Source: Phellopilus nigrolimitatus (Eukaryota; Basidiomycota; Agaricomycetes; Hymenochaetales; Hymenochaetaceae). Taken from it: a stretch of 64,000 bases of DNA. Both the position numbers and the translations under genes were made by a program. Positions within the stretch are counted from its first letter, which is position 1. The number at the start of each line of letters is the position of its first letter. The notes beneath the pieces were generated by a model. It saw nothing but the letters and a program-made list of their open reading frames with translations, made no database searches and was not told the origin of the DNA. The stretch lies in NCBI GenBank assembly GCA_021029095.1, contig JAJOHG010000074.1, positions 1 through 64,000 on the forward strand, written 5' to 3'. Below, piece after piece: positions 33,591 through 42,981 of the stretch.

Positions 33591-33628
<38 letters not shown>

Positions 33629-34744
33629 GGGTAATTAAATAAGTAGTAGGTGCACAAAAGTAACAAAAGTGTACAAACTAGAAAGTAACAAAAAAGCGCA
33701 AAGTAAGTAAGTGTACAAAGTAACAAAAGTGTACAAACCAAAAGTAACAAAAGTATACAAAGTAACAAAAGTGTACAGAATGAAAGTGTACAAATGTCTT
33801 CAAGTTAGAAAGTAACAAAAAGTGTACAAAGCATAAGTGTACAAAAAGGCACTAAGTAGAAGCTTTACAGGGTGTACAAAATGTATTTGGTAGACCCAAA
33901 ACAAGTTTGGTAGTTCTAAGATGTACATGAGTTGACCAAATCTGCCTTGGGTCTTCCAAACAGTCCGGGGTCCTACACTGTAGACCCAAAACAAGTTTGG
34001 ATGATCCAAAATATACATGGGTTGTCCAATCCTGCTTTGGACTTCCCAAACTGTCTGGGGCTCCCATACCCTCTGAACCAATTTCACCTTGGTAGTCCTA
34101 ACAAATGAGGGAGCACCTAAAATATATCTGGTTGGTCCAAACACTTTGGGACTCCCTTGAGCTTATTGGTAGATCCAACTACAACCTGTGTAACTTCTTT
34201 TACTTGGGCTACTCAAAGGTGTCTTGGTTTCTGTAACATCTATCATAGTCAGAGTCAAGCCAATTGATAGTTCTGAGTAAGGTGAATAGGTGACTGGCAT
34301 CTGTCAGTACCTCAGCTCACTTAAGTTATCTTGAAGTACTTACTGGCTACATAGGAACCTCTGTTTCACTTTCTGCTTACTATAATCATAGAAATGTAGA
34401 TCTACTTGATACCATATAATAGGCTGAATGAACATGATCTGTTGCTTGCACCAGATTCAGTAAATCAGTAAAGTAAATCAAGTATAACTTGGAAATGAAC
34501 TTACCATAGTTTATTTGTTGGGTCAACCAAGAAAGATATATAATGTATGGGCCTCCCAAGAAGGCAGCCTGCACAGACCAGTACTTGGAGCCAGGCTTTG
34601 GTCACTCCACCAAGGTTGACCACTCTCCAAATGGGTAGACCATATATATTTGGTATAGGACCATAAAAATATGGTCTATAAGGTCAAACAGTACAGTGGT
34701 AGAGTTCACCCTAAGAGGTCCTCCCAAAGGGGGTACCTGAAGTG
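33054..34744 (-). repeat. Right inverted arm of the 18-kb element
   Basis: Reverse-complement homologue of 16388-17967. Contains the GTAA microsatellite (about 33594-33629) and the AAAAGTGTAC field. It has about 500 bp (34080-34590) missing from the left arm and lacks the nested MITE of the left arm. Confidence 0.85.
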
Positions 34745-34804
34745 GCCTCAGGTGAGTGCACTTTTTTCATTAGACGATGCTTGTGTTTTCAATCTTCCGT
34801 ACAG

Positions 34805-35748
34805 AGAAAGACGTTGAAGCGGCAACCACTGTCTTAACGGACGCTTTCAAGGATGGTACGCCTACTCTTACTTCTTTATAGCTATGTTTTGAAAGACTCA
34901 CGTACCCGCAGACACATTCACCAACTTTCTAATCAATGGTCACAAGTCTCTCCTGGCCGACCTGCAGCGTGCTCAGGTCAAGGCTGCCCTTATTGGGGGA
35001 GAAGTATACGTCGCCGAAACTGAAGCGGACGGCATCATCGGCGTCGCCGTCTGGTTCGGACCCGGAACAGAGCTTCTCGGATCGTGAGTCGTGCTTGCGC
35101 GCTCTGCCCTGCAACATACTGATTCCAATACTCGAAACTAGTGAGGGCCAAGCGGAGGCTGGCTTTAACCAATTTATGGCTGACCTAGGCAGCAAGGACC
35201 CAGATATGCCAGCTTGGTGGATGGGATATGTATGCTGCTTCTGGCTTTGTTTGTCTTTGCATTCAAGGCTGACGGTTCGATATTTTAGTTCATGCCCACG
35301 TACGACGTGTTCATGTCCGAGAGGCTTGGGGACCCTAAATACAAGTATACCGGCTGGCACCTCCAGCTCTTTGGTGTCCTTTTGCATTACCGGCGTCGGG
35401 GTGTCGGCACGGCGCTCATCAGGCGTACCGAGGAAGAGGTGAGTTCAATCTCGTACCTTGAGTTCAGTGTTAATGTGTTTATCTCCTTCAGGGTCGCAAG
35501 AACCCGGGCACGAAGAGCAAGCATTTAACAGTTAAGACCGAAACGGAAGGTGCAGTGAGTGAAACAATTTTTCGTTTGAGTTTAGACTGTAGAGTGGACG
35601 CTGATCAGGGTTGGATCGGGCGTCGTTATCGCAGTGCGCATTTTACAAGAGCGTCGGTTTCGTCGAAAAAGGCGAGACGGTCATCGAGAGCGAGAAAAAG
35701 CTCAATGACACTGTGCCGATGTGGTGCTTCGCGAAAGAGTTGCTCTGA
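34805..35748 (+). CDS. GNAT N-acetyltransferase, exons 2-7 (first exon 18 kb upstream)
   Basis: Exons 34805-34855, 34912-35083, 35142-35229, 35289-35438, 35492-35554 and 35635-35748, all with GT..AG introns and matching phase. The product has the GNAT fold signatures: YVAETEADGIIGVAVWFGPG (beta-strands), HLQLFGVLLHYRRRGVGTAL (acetyl-CoA-binding R/Q-X-X-G-X-G/A loop), LTVKTETEGA and FYKSVGFVEKGE, ending PMWCFAKELL. It would transfer an acetyl group to an unknown amine; the substrate cannot be inferred. The frame is intact, but the 18-kb element separates it from exon 1 (16246-16387), so the allele should be inactive unless splicing spans the element or an internal promoter is used. Confidence 0.85.
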
Positions 35749-35925
35749 GAACTTTCATTATTTGCTATACTTAGGCCCCGCTCGGCTGCAAAAGTTAGCT
35801 AACTTTTCCCCGCCAAAATCACGAGTTAGCTAACTTTCCGGTTAGCTAACTCCGGTTAGCTAACTCGATGTGAAAAGTCTGTTCGGTGCACGGCCAATTT
35901 AGCTAACTGGGTGACATGAGGTGAC

Positions 35926-36288
35926 TGTCATGAACGATCATTTTCATTTTCTTATTTCCTTACAAATCATGGCCACTTAGATAATACGGACAATAGCGGA
36001 CATTAGATAAGCTTATGTCATAAGGCTAGACCATGACATCATAATGACATCATTGACGATGACATCATTAAGCCCCGCCCGCTCCACTAGAGTAGCCATA
36101 TTAGGTAGTGTACTGCTTGGTCTGTGCGCACTAAGTTTGGGTATATAAGTAGACTAGATATCTGTACTTAGACCCCAGTTTCGACCTAGTCAATACTCCT
36201 GGCTAGTGTGCGTTGCAATACATCCCCCTTACCTCTCTGATTGTTGTGTGACGTGGCGTGAACAGTTGGTTCTAGTCAGTCGCTGACA
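35926..36288 (+). repeat. Gypsy-2 5' LTR
   Basis: 363 bp. TGACATCAT array at 36033-36068, 38-bp core shared with Gypsy-1 at 36096-36133, TATA box TATATAAG at 36142-36149, predicted RNA 5' end GTTTCGACCT at 36178-36187. Confidence 0.95.
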
Positions 36289-36290
36289 TC

Positions 36291-36300
36291 AGGTCGAAGC
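36291..36300 (+). promoter_or_regulatory. Gypsy-2 self-priming primer-binding site
   Basis: AGGTCGAAGC starts 2 nt after the LTR and pairs with GTTTCGACCT (36178-36187) over ten positions, one of them a G:U pair. This is the same arrangement as in Gypsy-1 but with a different sequence. Confidence 0.65.
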
Positions 36301-36961
36301 TTCCGTACCACCTCACACATCTTCCTCTTACATCTTAAATCGTCTCACCCCTCTACTCTTTTCAACATTCCGTCCACTCGCCGTACACGCCGCGTTCGAC
36401 GACCCGGACTCCGACCCCGAGGTATCTCCTTGCGACCCGTTCTATCACTCAGGGCTGCGCGTAGGTCTCTTTGATCTTCAGTAGCTACATCCCATATTCC
36501 CACCAGCCGTCTGCCAGGGTCTTTGTTTCCTCTACGACCCAGGCGGCTGTCGCTTTGCCCTGCTGAATCTTTACTGCGTTTATTTTGGCGCGGCTAAGCT
36601 CTTCGGTAGCGCTAGAACTACGTACAGATACACGGCTGTAGGCTAGATCACCGGACCGTTGGGCACGTGCAGTTCTACTGTCGTGTTTTAAGGCAGCGAG
36701 AGAGCGTGTACTAGTCAGAAGACGCAATCGCTGGCTGATACAACGAAGGGTGTCTAGTACGGCAGTCCCCCAGATCCCTAGAGTAATCAACTCAGTAGTA
36801 TACAGTAGAGTATACAGTAGGCCGGCGTGCCTAGCAGAGACCACCTGGTAGTTAGTAAATAGACTTTCTACCGCGCACAAGAAAAGCCCACTCTGGATCC
36901 CATTTGGGAAAGGAGGTCAACGACACCCCTGATTGACGAATCATCGTCAGAAACAGAAACG
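36301..36961 (+). other. Gypsy-2 leader with an antisense open frame
   Basis: About 660 nt before gag. On the opposite strand an ATG-started frame (36880-36485, 131 codons) encodes a protein with a hydrophobic N-terminal half. In Gypsy-3 the same frame is present (54610-54969). No known domain. Confidence 0.55.
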
Positions 36962-38095
36962 ATGTCGGGGAACCCAGCTACTGGATCGAGTTCTGGACTA
37001 GCGGGCAGTATGCACGCCCTAGGTACCGATCCAACCGGCAATCAGCCCCAACCACGACCACATTCGCCATCACCCGAAAGAGACCCCTTCATTGAAGGGC
37101 TTCTCAACGCCAAAAAGAAAAAGACCCATGTAGCGAAACCTGACCCCTTTTCGGGAAAGGACTACAAGAAGTTCATACGGCAGGTCAAACTGTTCCTTTG
37201 GGCGAATAAGAAGGACTTCACCTCCGACGATGAAAAAATCGAGTTCACACTCTCATTCATGACGGAGGGACGTGCCAGTAAATGGGCGGAGAACTTTATC
37301 GATAAAGCCATCGCCGACGGAACAGATGACTATCCTGATTTTGGCGACTGGGACAGTTTCCTCGGACAGCTCAAGGATTCATTCCATGATGCCAACGAGG
37401 CACAGACGGCTCAGCGTAACCTATTGTCTCTACGTCAGGGCTCGACATCGGCTGAGGAATACTTCCAGAACTTCGACATCCTCCGCCGAATAGCTGGGTA
37501 CAGCAAGGACCACGACCAGTACCTCATCGAGCTCTTAGAACGACAGCTCAGCGAGTCGATCGTCACAAAGATTTATGGCTCGGAAACTCTGCCCACCACT
37601 TATGACGGGTGGAAGCGGAAGGCGATTCGCTTTGATAACCTTGAGCGTCGACTAAAAGAAGTACGCCACCAACAGACGCCACAGAATCTCCCTGTCCCCA
37701 GAAAACCCGAACAGTCAACGACCCCTCGTACCACGCCTAATACCGCTCCCACCTACAAACGCGATAGTACAGGGACCGTCTTCACGGGCACAGGGCAGCC
37801 GATGAATCTTGATGAAGCGAGGCAAAAGGGGGTTTGCTACAAATGTGGATTGCCAGGTCATATCGGCAAGTTTTGTCCAAATCGCCAAAAGACGGAGGTG
37901 CGCGCTACAACTTCTGACACGCCACCCAGTGGAGGCACGGGAACGAGCGTGTCCACTGGGGTAGAGGTGCGTGAATTGAAGAGTTCTGCAGACATAAAGC
38001 AATTTGTGTACGCGATGACGCCAGAGCAGAAGAAGGCGTGGGCAGCGGAGTTTAATCTCCTTAAAGAGTCGGATTTTGCGGGACCCCAGAAGTGA
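36962..38095 (+). CDS. gag: Gypsy-2 Gag
   Basis: 377 aa from ATG to TGA at 38093-38095. Retrotransposon capsid domain around residues 55-200 (PDPFSGKDYKKFIRQVKLFL, then W..F...F...ANEAQTAQRNLLSLRQG), and a CX2CX4HX4C knuckle CYKCGLPGHIGKFC near residue 295. The last codons overlap pol in the -1 frame. Confidence 0.93.
   Translation: MSGNPATGSSSGLAGSMHALGTDPTGNQPQPRPHSPSPERDPFIEGLLNAKKKKTHVAKPDPFSGKDYKKFIRQVKLFLWANKKDFTSDDEKIEFTLSFMTEGRASKWAENFIDKAIADGTDDYPDFGDWDSFLGQLKDSFHDANEAQTAQRNLLSLRQGSTSAEEYFQNFDILRRIAGYSKDHDQYLIELLERQLSESIVTKIYGSETLPTTYDGWKRKAIRFDNLERRLKEVRHQQTPQNLPVPRKPEQSTTPRTTPNTAPTYKRDSTGTVFTGTGQPMNLDEARQKGVCYKCGLPGHIGKFCPNRQKTEVRATTSDTPPSGGTGTSVSTGVEVRELKSSADIKQFVYAMTPEQKKAWAAEFNLLKESDFAGPQK
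38071..38077 (+). promoter_or_regulatory. Candidate -1 frameshift heptamer, Gypsy-2
   Basis: G GAT TTT in the gag frame, 15 nt before the gag TGA, in the window where the pol frame is open (from 38065). GGATTTA, one base different, is an established -1 slip site in a retrovirus. Confidence 0.55.
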
Positions 38096-41000
38096 TTACG
38101 GCACTTCCTGGGGGAGGTTCGGTTTCGGTTTCGGACACGGTCACTGTAGATAGTTGTAAAAATAGTTTTCCTACTTCTCCAAAAAACGAAAAAAGCACAC
38201 AAAAAATAAAAAACAACGAGAACGCAAAAACAGAAACTGTAGATAGCTCGCCGTCTGTTGATACAGCGGATGTTTTCCTTTCTTCTTCAAATAATAGTAT
38301 TTATGAAACCGAACCCAAAACCGTAAAAAACGAGTCTCCAAAGGCACGAGCCATCCCCTTTACTGCACCATGGGTGGTAAGGCGCCTAAAGGATGACAAA
38401 CTCGAAAGTGCCCTAACAACGTTGCGAGTGTGGATGCATGAGAAGAGGCAAGAGGAAGCGAATGAAGAGACTGTACGTCAGATCATTGCGCTAGAAGATG
38501 AGGAGGCGGTGAAAGCGGTTAGAGGGCTGAGGGGCCCTAAAAGGTTTATCAGGGGATCCCGCGGACAGCAGTTGAACGTCGCGGTTTCCCTGCAGGCAAC
38601 GGACACTGGTTCATGGTTTAATGTCGAAGCCCTACTTGACAGTGGCTGCACTGGCTCATGTATTGATCGATCCTTCGTACAAAAGAATGGAATTCGGACC
38701 CAAAACACACCAATTCCAATCCCAGTCTATAATGCCGATGGCACCCTGAACAAGGGAGGATCGATCACAGAGACGGTGGAGATGCGAATGATAATCCGAG
38801 ATCATGCGGAACGCATCACCTTCGCAGTCACAGATTTGGGGAAGACAGAATTGTTCATAGGGCACGAGTGGCTAAAACTCCACAACCCGAGCATCGATTG
38901 GCAGAAATCAACAATCACATTTGATAGATGCCCAGATGCATGTGGATATATAGCCGACCTCTTGGACATTGATGCCGACCCTGATGATGACCAGGAACCT
39001 GAACTAGTTATGGAGGAAGGAGAAAGGCTCTTCGCATTCGACTGGGACCAATACGTCTCCTCACATGCTCAAAAAATGAGGCGATGGTCAGATTCGACCG
39101 AGACACTTGTGAACTCAACCCCAGATTATGTGACCGAGTTCAAAGATGTCTTCGATCAATCTGATTTTGACCAGCTACCAGAACGACGCCCGTGGGATCA
39201 CGCTATAGAACTCACCCCGGGCTTCGCTCCAGTCGATTGCAAGGTTTACCCCCTAAATCAGGGTGAACAGAAGGCCTTAGATGAATTCCTTGAGGAGAAC
39301 CTCCGTACAGGCCGGATACGTCCATCAAAGTCACCGATGGCATCCCCATTCTTCTTCATTAAAAAGAAAGACGGAAAGCTTCGCCCTGTACAAGATTATC
39401 GCAAACTCAATGAGATGACGGTGAAGAATCGATACCCGTTACCCTTGATACAGGAGCTAGTCGATAAACTGAAACAGGCACGACACTTCACAAAGCTTGA
39501 TGTCCGTTGGGGGTTTAATAACATCCGGATTAAGGAAGGCGATGAGTGGAAGGCAGCGTTTAGGACGAATCGTGGTCTCTTTGAGCCGACAGTAATGTTC
39601 TTCGGATTAACAAATTCACCGGCTACCTTTCAAGGGTTTATGAACGAAATCCTGAAAGATCTGATCGACGACGGACATGTCATAGTGTATCTTGATGATA
39701 TCTTGATCTTCACAGATGACCTTGATCATCATCGGAAACTGGTCCATCGCGTCTTAGAGATACTCCGAGCGAACAAACTGTACCTCAAACCCGAGAAGTG
39801 TAGTTTTGAAAAGACCACAATCGACTATCTAGGGCTCATTGTCGGTGAAGGGAAGCTGAGGATGGACCCAGCAAAAGTAGCTGCTGTACGAGATTGGCCG
39901 AAGCCCACAAAGAAAAAAGAACTTCAGTCGTTCTTAGGCTTCTGCAATTTCTACCGGCGCTTCATTCTAGGGTTCAGCGCCCATGCGAAACCACTCACAT
40001 CATTGACGGGCAACACAGAATGGAAATGGGAAGCAGCACAGGATCTTGCCTTTGAACGTCTCAAAGAAAGTATCTGCCAAGAACCAGTGCTTGCGCTCCC
40101 TGTTGATGATGGACAATTCCGCGTGGAAGCAGACTCTTCGGATTTTGCTAATGGTGCCATACTGTCACAGTACATTGACGGAAAATGGCGACCGATCGCT
40201 TACCGGTCACAATCACTCAGTGAAGCCGAACGAAACTACGAGATCTATGACAAAGAGATGCTCGCGATTATGTCTTCACTTGATGATTGGCGACAATACC
40301 TTCTCGGGGCTAAAGAACCATTTGAAATCTGGTCAGATCACCAAAACCTCCAGTATTTCAGAAAGCCCCAGAAGCTTAACCGGCGACAAGCGCGATGGGT
40401 AACAGAATTAGCGGAATATGACTTCGTACTGCACCACAAGCCTGGCGCCTTGATGACAAAAGCTGACCTCCTCTCGAGACGAGCAGGACATAAGACGGGG
40501 GAGGATGATAACAGCAATGTCACTTTATTAAAACCCGAATTATTTTTGAAAGAAATCTCGTTCGAGTCACTAGACGAGGACTTCATTCAGAGAATAAAAT
40601 GGGTGCGCAATAATAAAGACAAGGCGGTAGTAAAAGCACTAGCGGCGGGAGCTAAACTTTGGGAAGAGTACGGCGATGGTCTAATCACGTGGCAGGAAAG
40701 AATCTACGTCCCGAAAGATTCTAAACTGCGTGAAGACATTATCAGGGCACATCATGACAGTGCGATAGCAGGACACCCAGGGCGGTACAAAACACATGAA
40801 TTGATTACCCGCAATTACTGGTGGCCTGGTGTTCAGCGCGATGTCAGGTGCTATGTAGAAGGATGTGACACATGCCAAAGGACGAAGCCACGACGAACGC
40901 GCCCCCATGCTCCACTCCAACCTAATGAAATCCCAAAAGAACCATGGGAAATTGTTACAGTGGATCTGATTGGCGAGGTTCCTGAGTCGAACGGTCACAA

Positions 41001-42129
41001 TGCCATCTGTGTATTTGTAGATCGGTTCAGCAAACAGATACACGCTGTCCCGACTTCTATCACATTAACATCAGAAGGCATGGCCAAACTCTATCGCAAT
41101 AATGTCTTTCGGCTACATGGCATCCCTCGGAAATTCATTCATGACCGCGGCACTCAGTTCGAAGCGCGCTTTATGAAAGAATTATACCGGCTACTTGGGA
41201 TTGAAGGGAATCCGTCGACGGCTTATCACCCCCAGACTGATGGACAAACAGAACGTATAAATCAGGAGATCGAACAATATCTCCGGATCTTTATCAACTA
41301 CCATCAGACAGACTGGGCGGAATGGCTCGCTATGGCAGAATTTGCGTACAATGACAAAGAACAAAGTTCTACAGGCTCATCGCCATTCTTTGTCAATTAT
41401 GGGAGGCACCCTTTCAAAGGGACTAACCCCAGACGCGAGCCCATGAACGAGTCGGCTGGACAATTTGTTGATCGGATGAAGCGGATTAGGGAGGAGACGG
41501 CATCGGCACTACAGAAAGCGGCAGAAACCATGAAGCGGTTTTACGATCGAACTAAGGGTGAATCTATTGAATACACCCCAGGAAGCAAAGTCCTACTGGA
41601 AGCATCGAATATCAAAACAGATCGCCCTATGAAAAAGTTCGACAACAAACGCTATGGCCCTTTCGAGGTAGAAAAGAAGATTGGGAAATCGGCGTACAAA
41701 CTTAAGCTTCCAAGGACATGGAAGAAAATACATCCAGTCTTCAACGAAGTATTATTGTCACCCTACAAAGACCCGAGATACCCATCACAGCAACAGCCGC
41801 CGCCACCCCCCCCTGTTCTCAGTGACAAAGGAGAAGAGTACGAGGTTGAAAAGATTGTAGATGCGAAGAAAGTCCGAGGGAAACTCAAATTCCTAGTTCA
41901 TTGGAAAGGTTACCCGGTGTCTGAGCGTACGTGGCAAGCCACTGAAGACCTGGAAAACTCCCAAGAACTGATCGAAGAGTTCTACAAGGAAAACCCCGGT
42001 GCGCCAAGAGGTATTAGTGCACTTGACTTCGCTTCCATACGCTTTACCACAATCATCGACGACAACATCCCCGTCTATATCCCACGTCACCTCCGGCAAA
42101 AACCACATCGCCTCACGTCTATCCCTTAG
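38077..42129 (+). CDS. pol: Gypsy-2 Pol polyprotein
   Basis: 1,345 codons after 38092, with no ATG at the start. Residues counted from 38092: protease DSGC (Asp 183), RT YLDD at 533-536, RNase H ADSSDFANGAILS and WSDHQNLQYF, integrase zinc domain HHCC starting at His 887, catalytic Asp 958, Asp 1018, Glu 1054 (DX35E), a Pro run near 1236, and chromodomain about 1250-1300 (YEVEKIVDAK...FLVHWKGY...TWQATEDL). Domain order matches Gypsy-1, but the two proteins differ clearly throughout. The sequence is uninterrupted. Confidence 0.95.
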   Translation, partial: CGTPEVITALPGGGSVSVSDTVTVDSCKNSFPTSPKNEKSTQKIKNNENAKTETVDSSPSVDTADVFLSSSNNSIYETEPKTVKNESPKARAIPFTAPWVVRRLKDDKLESALTTLRVWMHEKRQEEANEETVRQIIALEDEEAVKAVRGLRGPKRFIRGSRGQQLNVAVSLQATDTGSWFNVEALLDSGCTGSCIDRSFVQKNGIRTQNTPIPIPVYNADGTLNKGGSITETVEMRMIIRDHAERITFAVTDLGKTELFIGHEWLKLHNPSIDWQKSTITFDRCPDACGYIADLLDIDADPDDDQEPELVMEEGERLFAFDWDQYVSSHAQKMRRWSDSTETLVNSTPDYVTEFKDVFDQSDFDQLPERRPWDHAIELTPGFAPVDCKVYPLNQGEQKALDEFLEENLRTGRIRPSKSPMASPFFFIKKKDGKLRPVQDYRKLNEMTVKNRYPLPLIQELVDKLKQARHFTKLDVRWGFNNIRIKEGDEWKAAFRTNRGLFEPTVMFFGLTNSPATFQGFMNEILKDLIDDGHVIVYLDDILIFTDDLDHHRKLVHRVLEILRANKLYLKPEKCSFEKTTIDYLGLIVGEGKLRMDPAKVAAVRDWPKPTKKKELQSFLGFCNFYRRFILGFSAHAKPLTSLTGNTEWKWEAAQDLAFERLKESICQEPVLALPVDDGQFRVEADSSDFANGAILSQYIDGKWRPIAYRSQSLSEAERNYEIYDKEMLAIMSSLDDWRQYLLGAKEPFEIWSDHQNLQYFRKPQKLNRRQARWVTELAEYDFVLHHKPGALMTKADLLSRRAGHKTGEDDNSNVTLLKPELFLKEISFESLDEDFIQRIKWVRNNKDKAVVKALAAGAKLWEEYGDGLITWQERIYVPKDSKLREDIIRAHHDSAIAGHPGRYKTHELITRNYWWPGVQRDVRCYVEGCDTCQRTKPRRTRPHAPLQPNEIPKEPWEIVTVDLIGEVPESNGHNAICVFVDRFSKQIHAVPTSITLTSEGMAKLYRNNVFRLHGIPRKFIHDRGTQFEARFMKELYRLLGIEGNPSTAYHPQTDGQTERINQEIEQYLRIFINYHQTDWAEWLAMAEFAYNDKEQSSTGSSPFFVNYGRHPFKGTNPRREPMNESAGQFVDRMKRIREETASALQKAAETMKRFYDRTKGESIEYTPGSKVLLEASNIKTDRPMKKFDNKRYGPFEVEKKIGKSAYKLKLPRTWKKIHPVFNEVLLSPYKDPRYPSQQQPPPPPPVLSDKGEEYEVEKIVDAKKVRGKLKFLVHWKGYPVSERTWQATEDLENSQELIEEFYKENPGAPRGISALDFASIRFTTIIDDNIPVYIPRHLRQKPHRLTSIP

Positions 42130-42173
42130 AAAATCCATGTCGAACGAGGACGTTCGCCCTAAGGAGGGGGTAA

Positions 42174-42536
42174 TGTCATGAACGATCATTTTCATTTTCT
42201 TATTTCCTTACAAATCATGGCCACTTAGATAATACGGACAATAGCGGACATTAGATAAGCTTATGTCATAAGGCTAGACCATGACATCATAATGACATCA
42301 TTGACGATGACATCATTAAGCCCCGCCCGCTCCACTAGAGTAGCCATATTAGGTAGTGTACTGCTTGGTCTGTGCGCACTAAGTTTGGGTATATAAGTAG
42401 ACTAGATATCTGTACTTAGACCCCAGTTTCGACCTAGTCAATACTCCTGGCTAGTGTGCGTTGCAATACATCCCCCTTACCTCTCTGATTGTTGTGTGAC
42501 GTGGCGTGAACAGTTGGTTCTAGTCAGTTGCTGACA
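42174..42536 (+). repeat. Gypsy-2 3' LTR
   Basis: 363 bp, differing from the 5' LTR at one position near its end (TTGCTGACA versus TCGCTGACA). Followed by the GTGAC duplication. Confidence 0.95.
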
Positions 42537-42981
42537 GTGACTTGCCGGTAGCAACCGGCTGTCACTGCCGACTCGCTTGTATGTAGTATACTGGACACTT
42601 TTTTTCTCCTTTCGCTGCGTGCATACAGGCTTTGGAAGGTATGCTTGGACATAGATAGGGTCATTATGCATTGGGAAAAATTTTCGATGAAGTTGGCACA
42701 GTTGCGAATGCATAGGCTTGTTGTACATAGGTATTTTTATGTAGAAAATGACGGGCTACATAAGCGATTACCGCTGCCAAATAAGGAGGAAAAGCCTTTT
42801 ATCTTCCTTTTTTGGCAGCACCAATCGTTAACCCATAAGTTACGTTCTGTGACTACTTTGTGACATTATGTGACAGAACCTAGCTAACTCCCCGGTCGCG
42901 GATTAGCCCCAGTGCGGCAATCCCCGACTGTCAAGTTAGCTAAACAGAGTTAGCTAACTCGTGCAGCCGAGCGGGGCCTTA

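Larger units (their letters stand above)
16388..34744. mobile_element. 18.36-kb long-TIR transposon carrying a Rep-helicase gene and gene fragments
   Basis: The outer 16 bp (CACTTCAGGTACCCCC) are identical and inverted at 16388 and 34744. They continue as diverged inverted arms of roughly 1.2-1.7 kb (16388-about 17967; about 33054-34744). A 7-bp duplication GCCTCAG flanks it exactly. Removing the element and one duplication rejoins a GNAT exon to its donor, intron and next exon in phase, independent proof that the 18 kb arrived as one insertion. Cargo, all on the minus strand: Rep-helicase, Ca2+-ATPase fragment, SNF5 fragment, an unassigned block and duplicated-gene copy 2, then repeat R copy C. 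I see no transposase of a TIR superfamily. Confidence 0.85.
35926..42536 (+). mobile_element. Gypsy-2: complete chromodomain Ty3/gypsy retrotransposon
   Basis: 6,611 bp. LTRs 35926-36288 and 42174-42536 (363 bp each, TGTCA...TGACA) with a single difference that I can see. TSD GTGAC at 35921-35925 and 42537-42541. Self-priming site after the LTR, gag, pol in -1, polypurine tract AAGGAGGGGG at 42161-42170. Inserted into the Harbinger-like MITE. All frames are intact. Confidence 0.95.
35774..42978. mobile_element. Tourist/Harbinger-like MITE (589 bp without the nested Gypsy-2)
   Basis: Terminal inverted repeats GGCCCCGCTCGGCTGCA, extended by AGTTAGCTAAC, at 35774 and 42978. The 3-bp target duplication TTA lies at 35771-35773 and 42979-42981. 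Subterminal regions carry many copies of the palindrome GTTAGCTAAC. TTA duplication and GGCCCC termini fit PIF/Harbinger MITEs. The parts 35774-35925 and 42537-42978 are separated by Gypsy-2. Confidence 0.85.
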
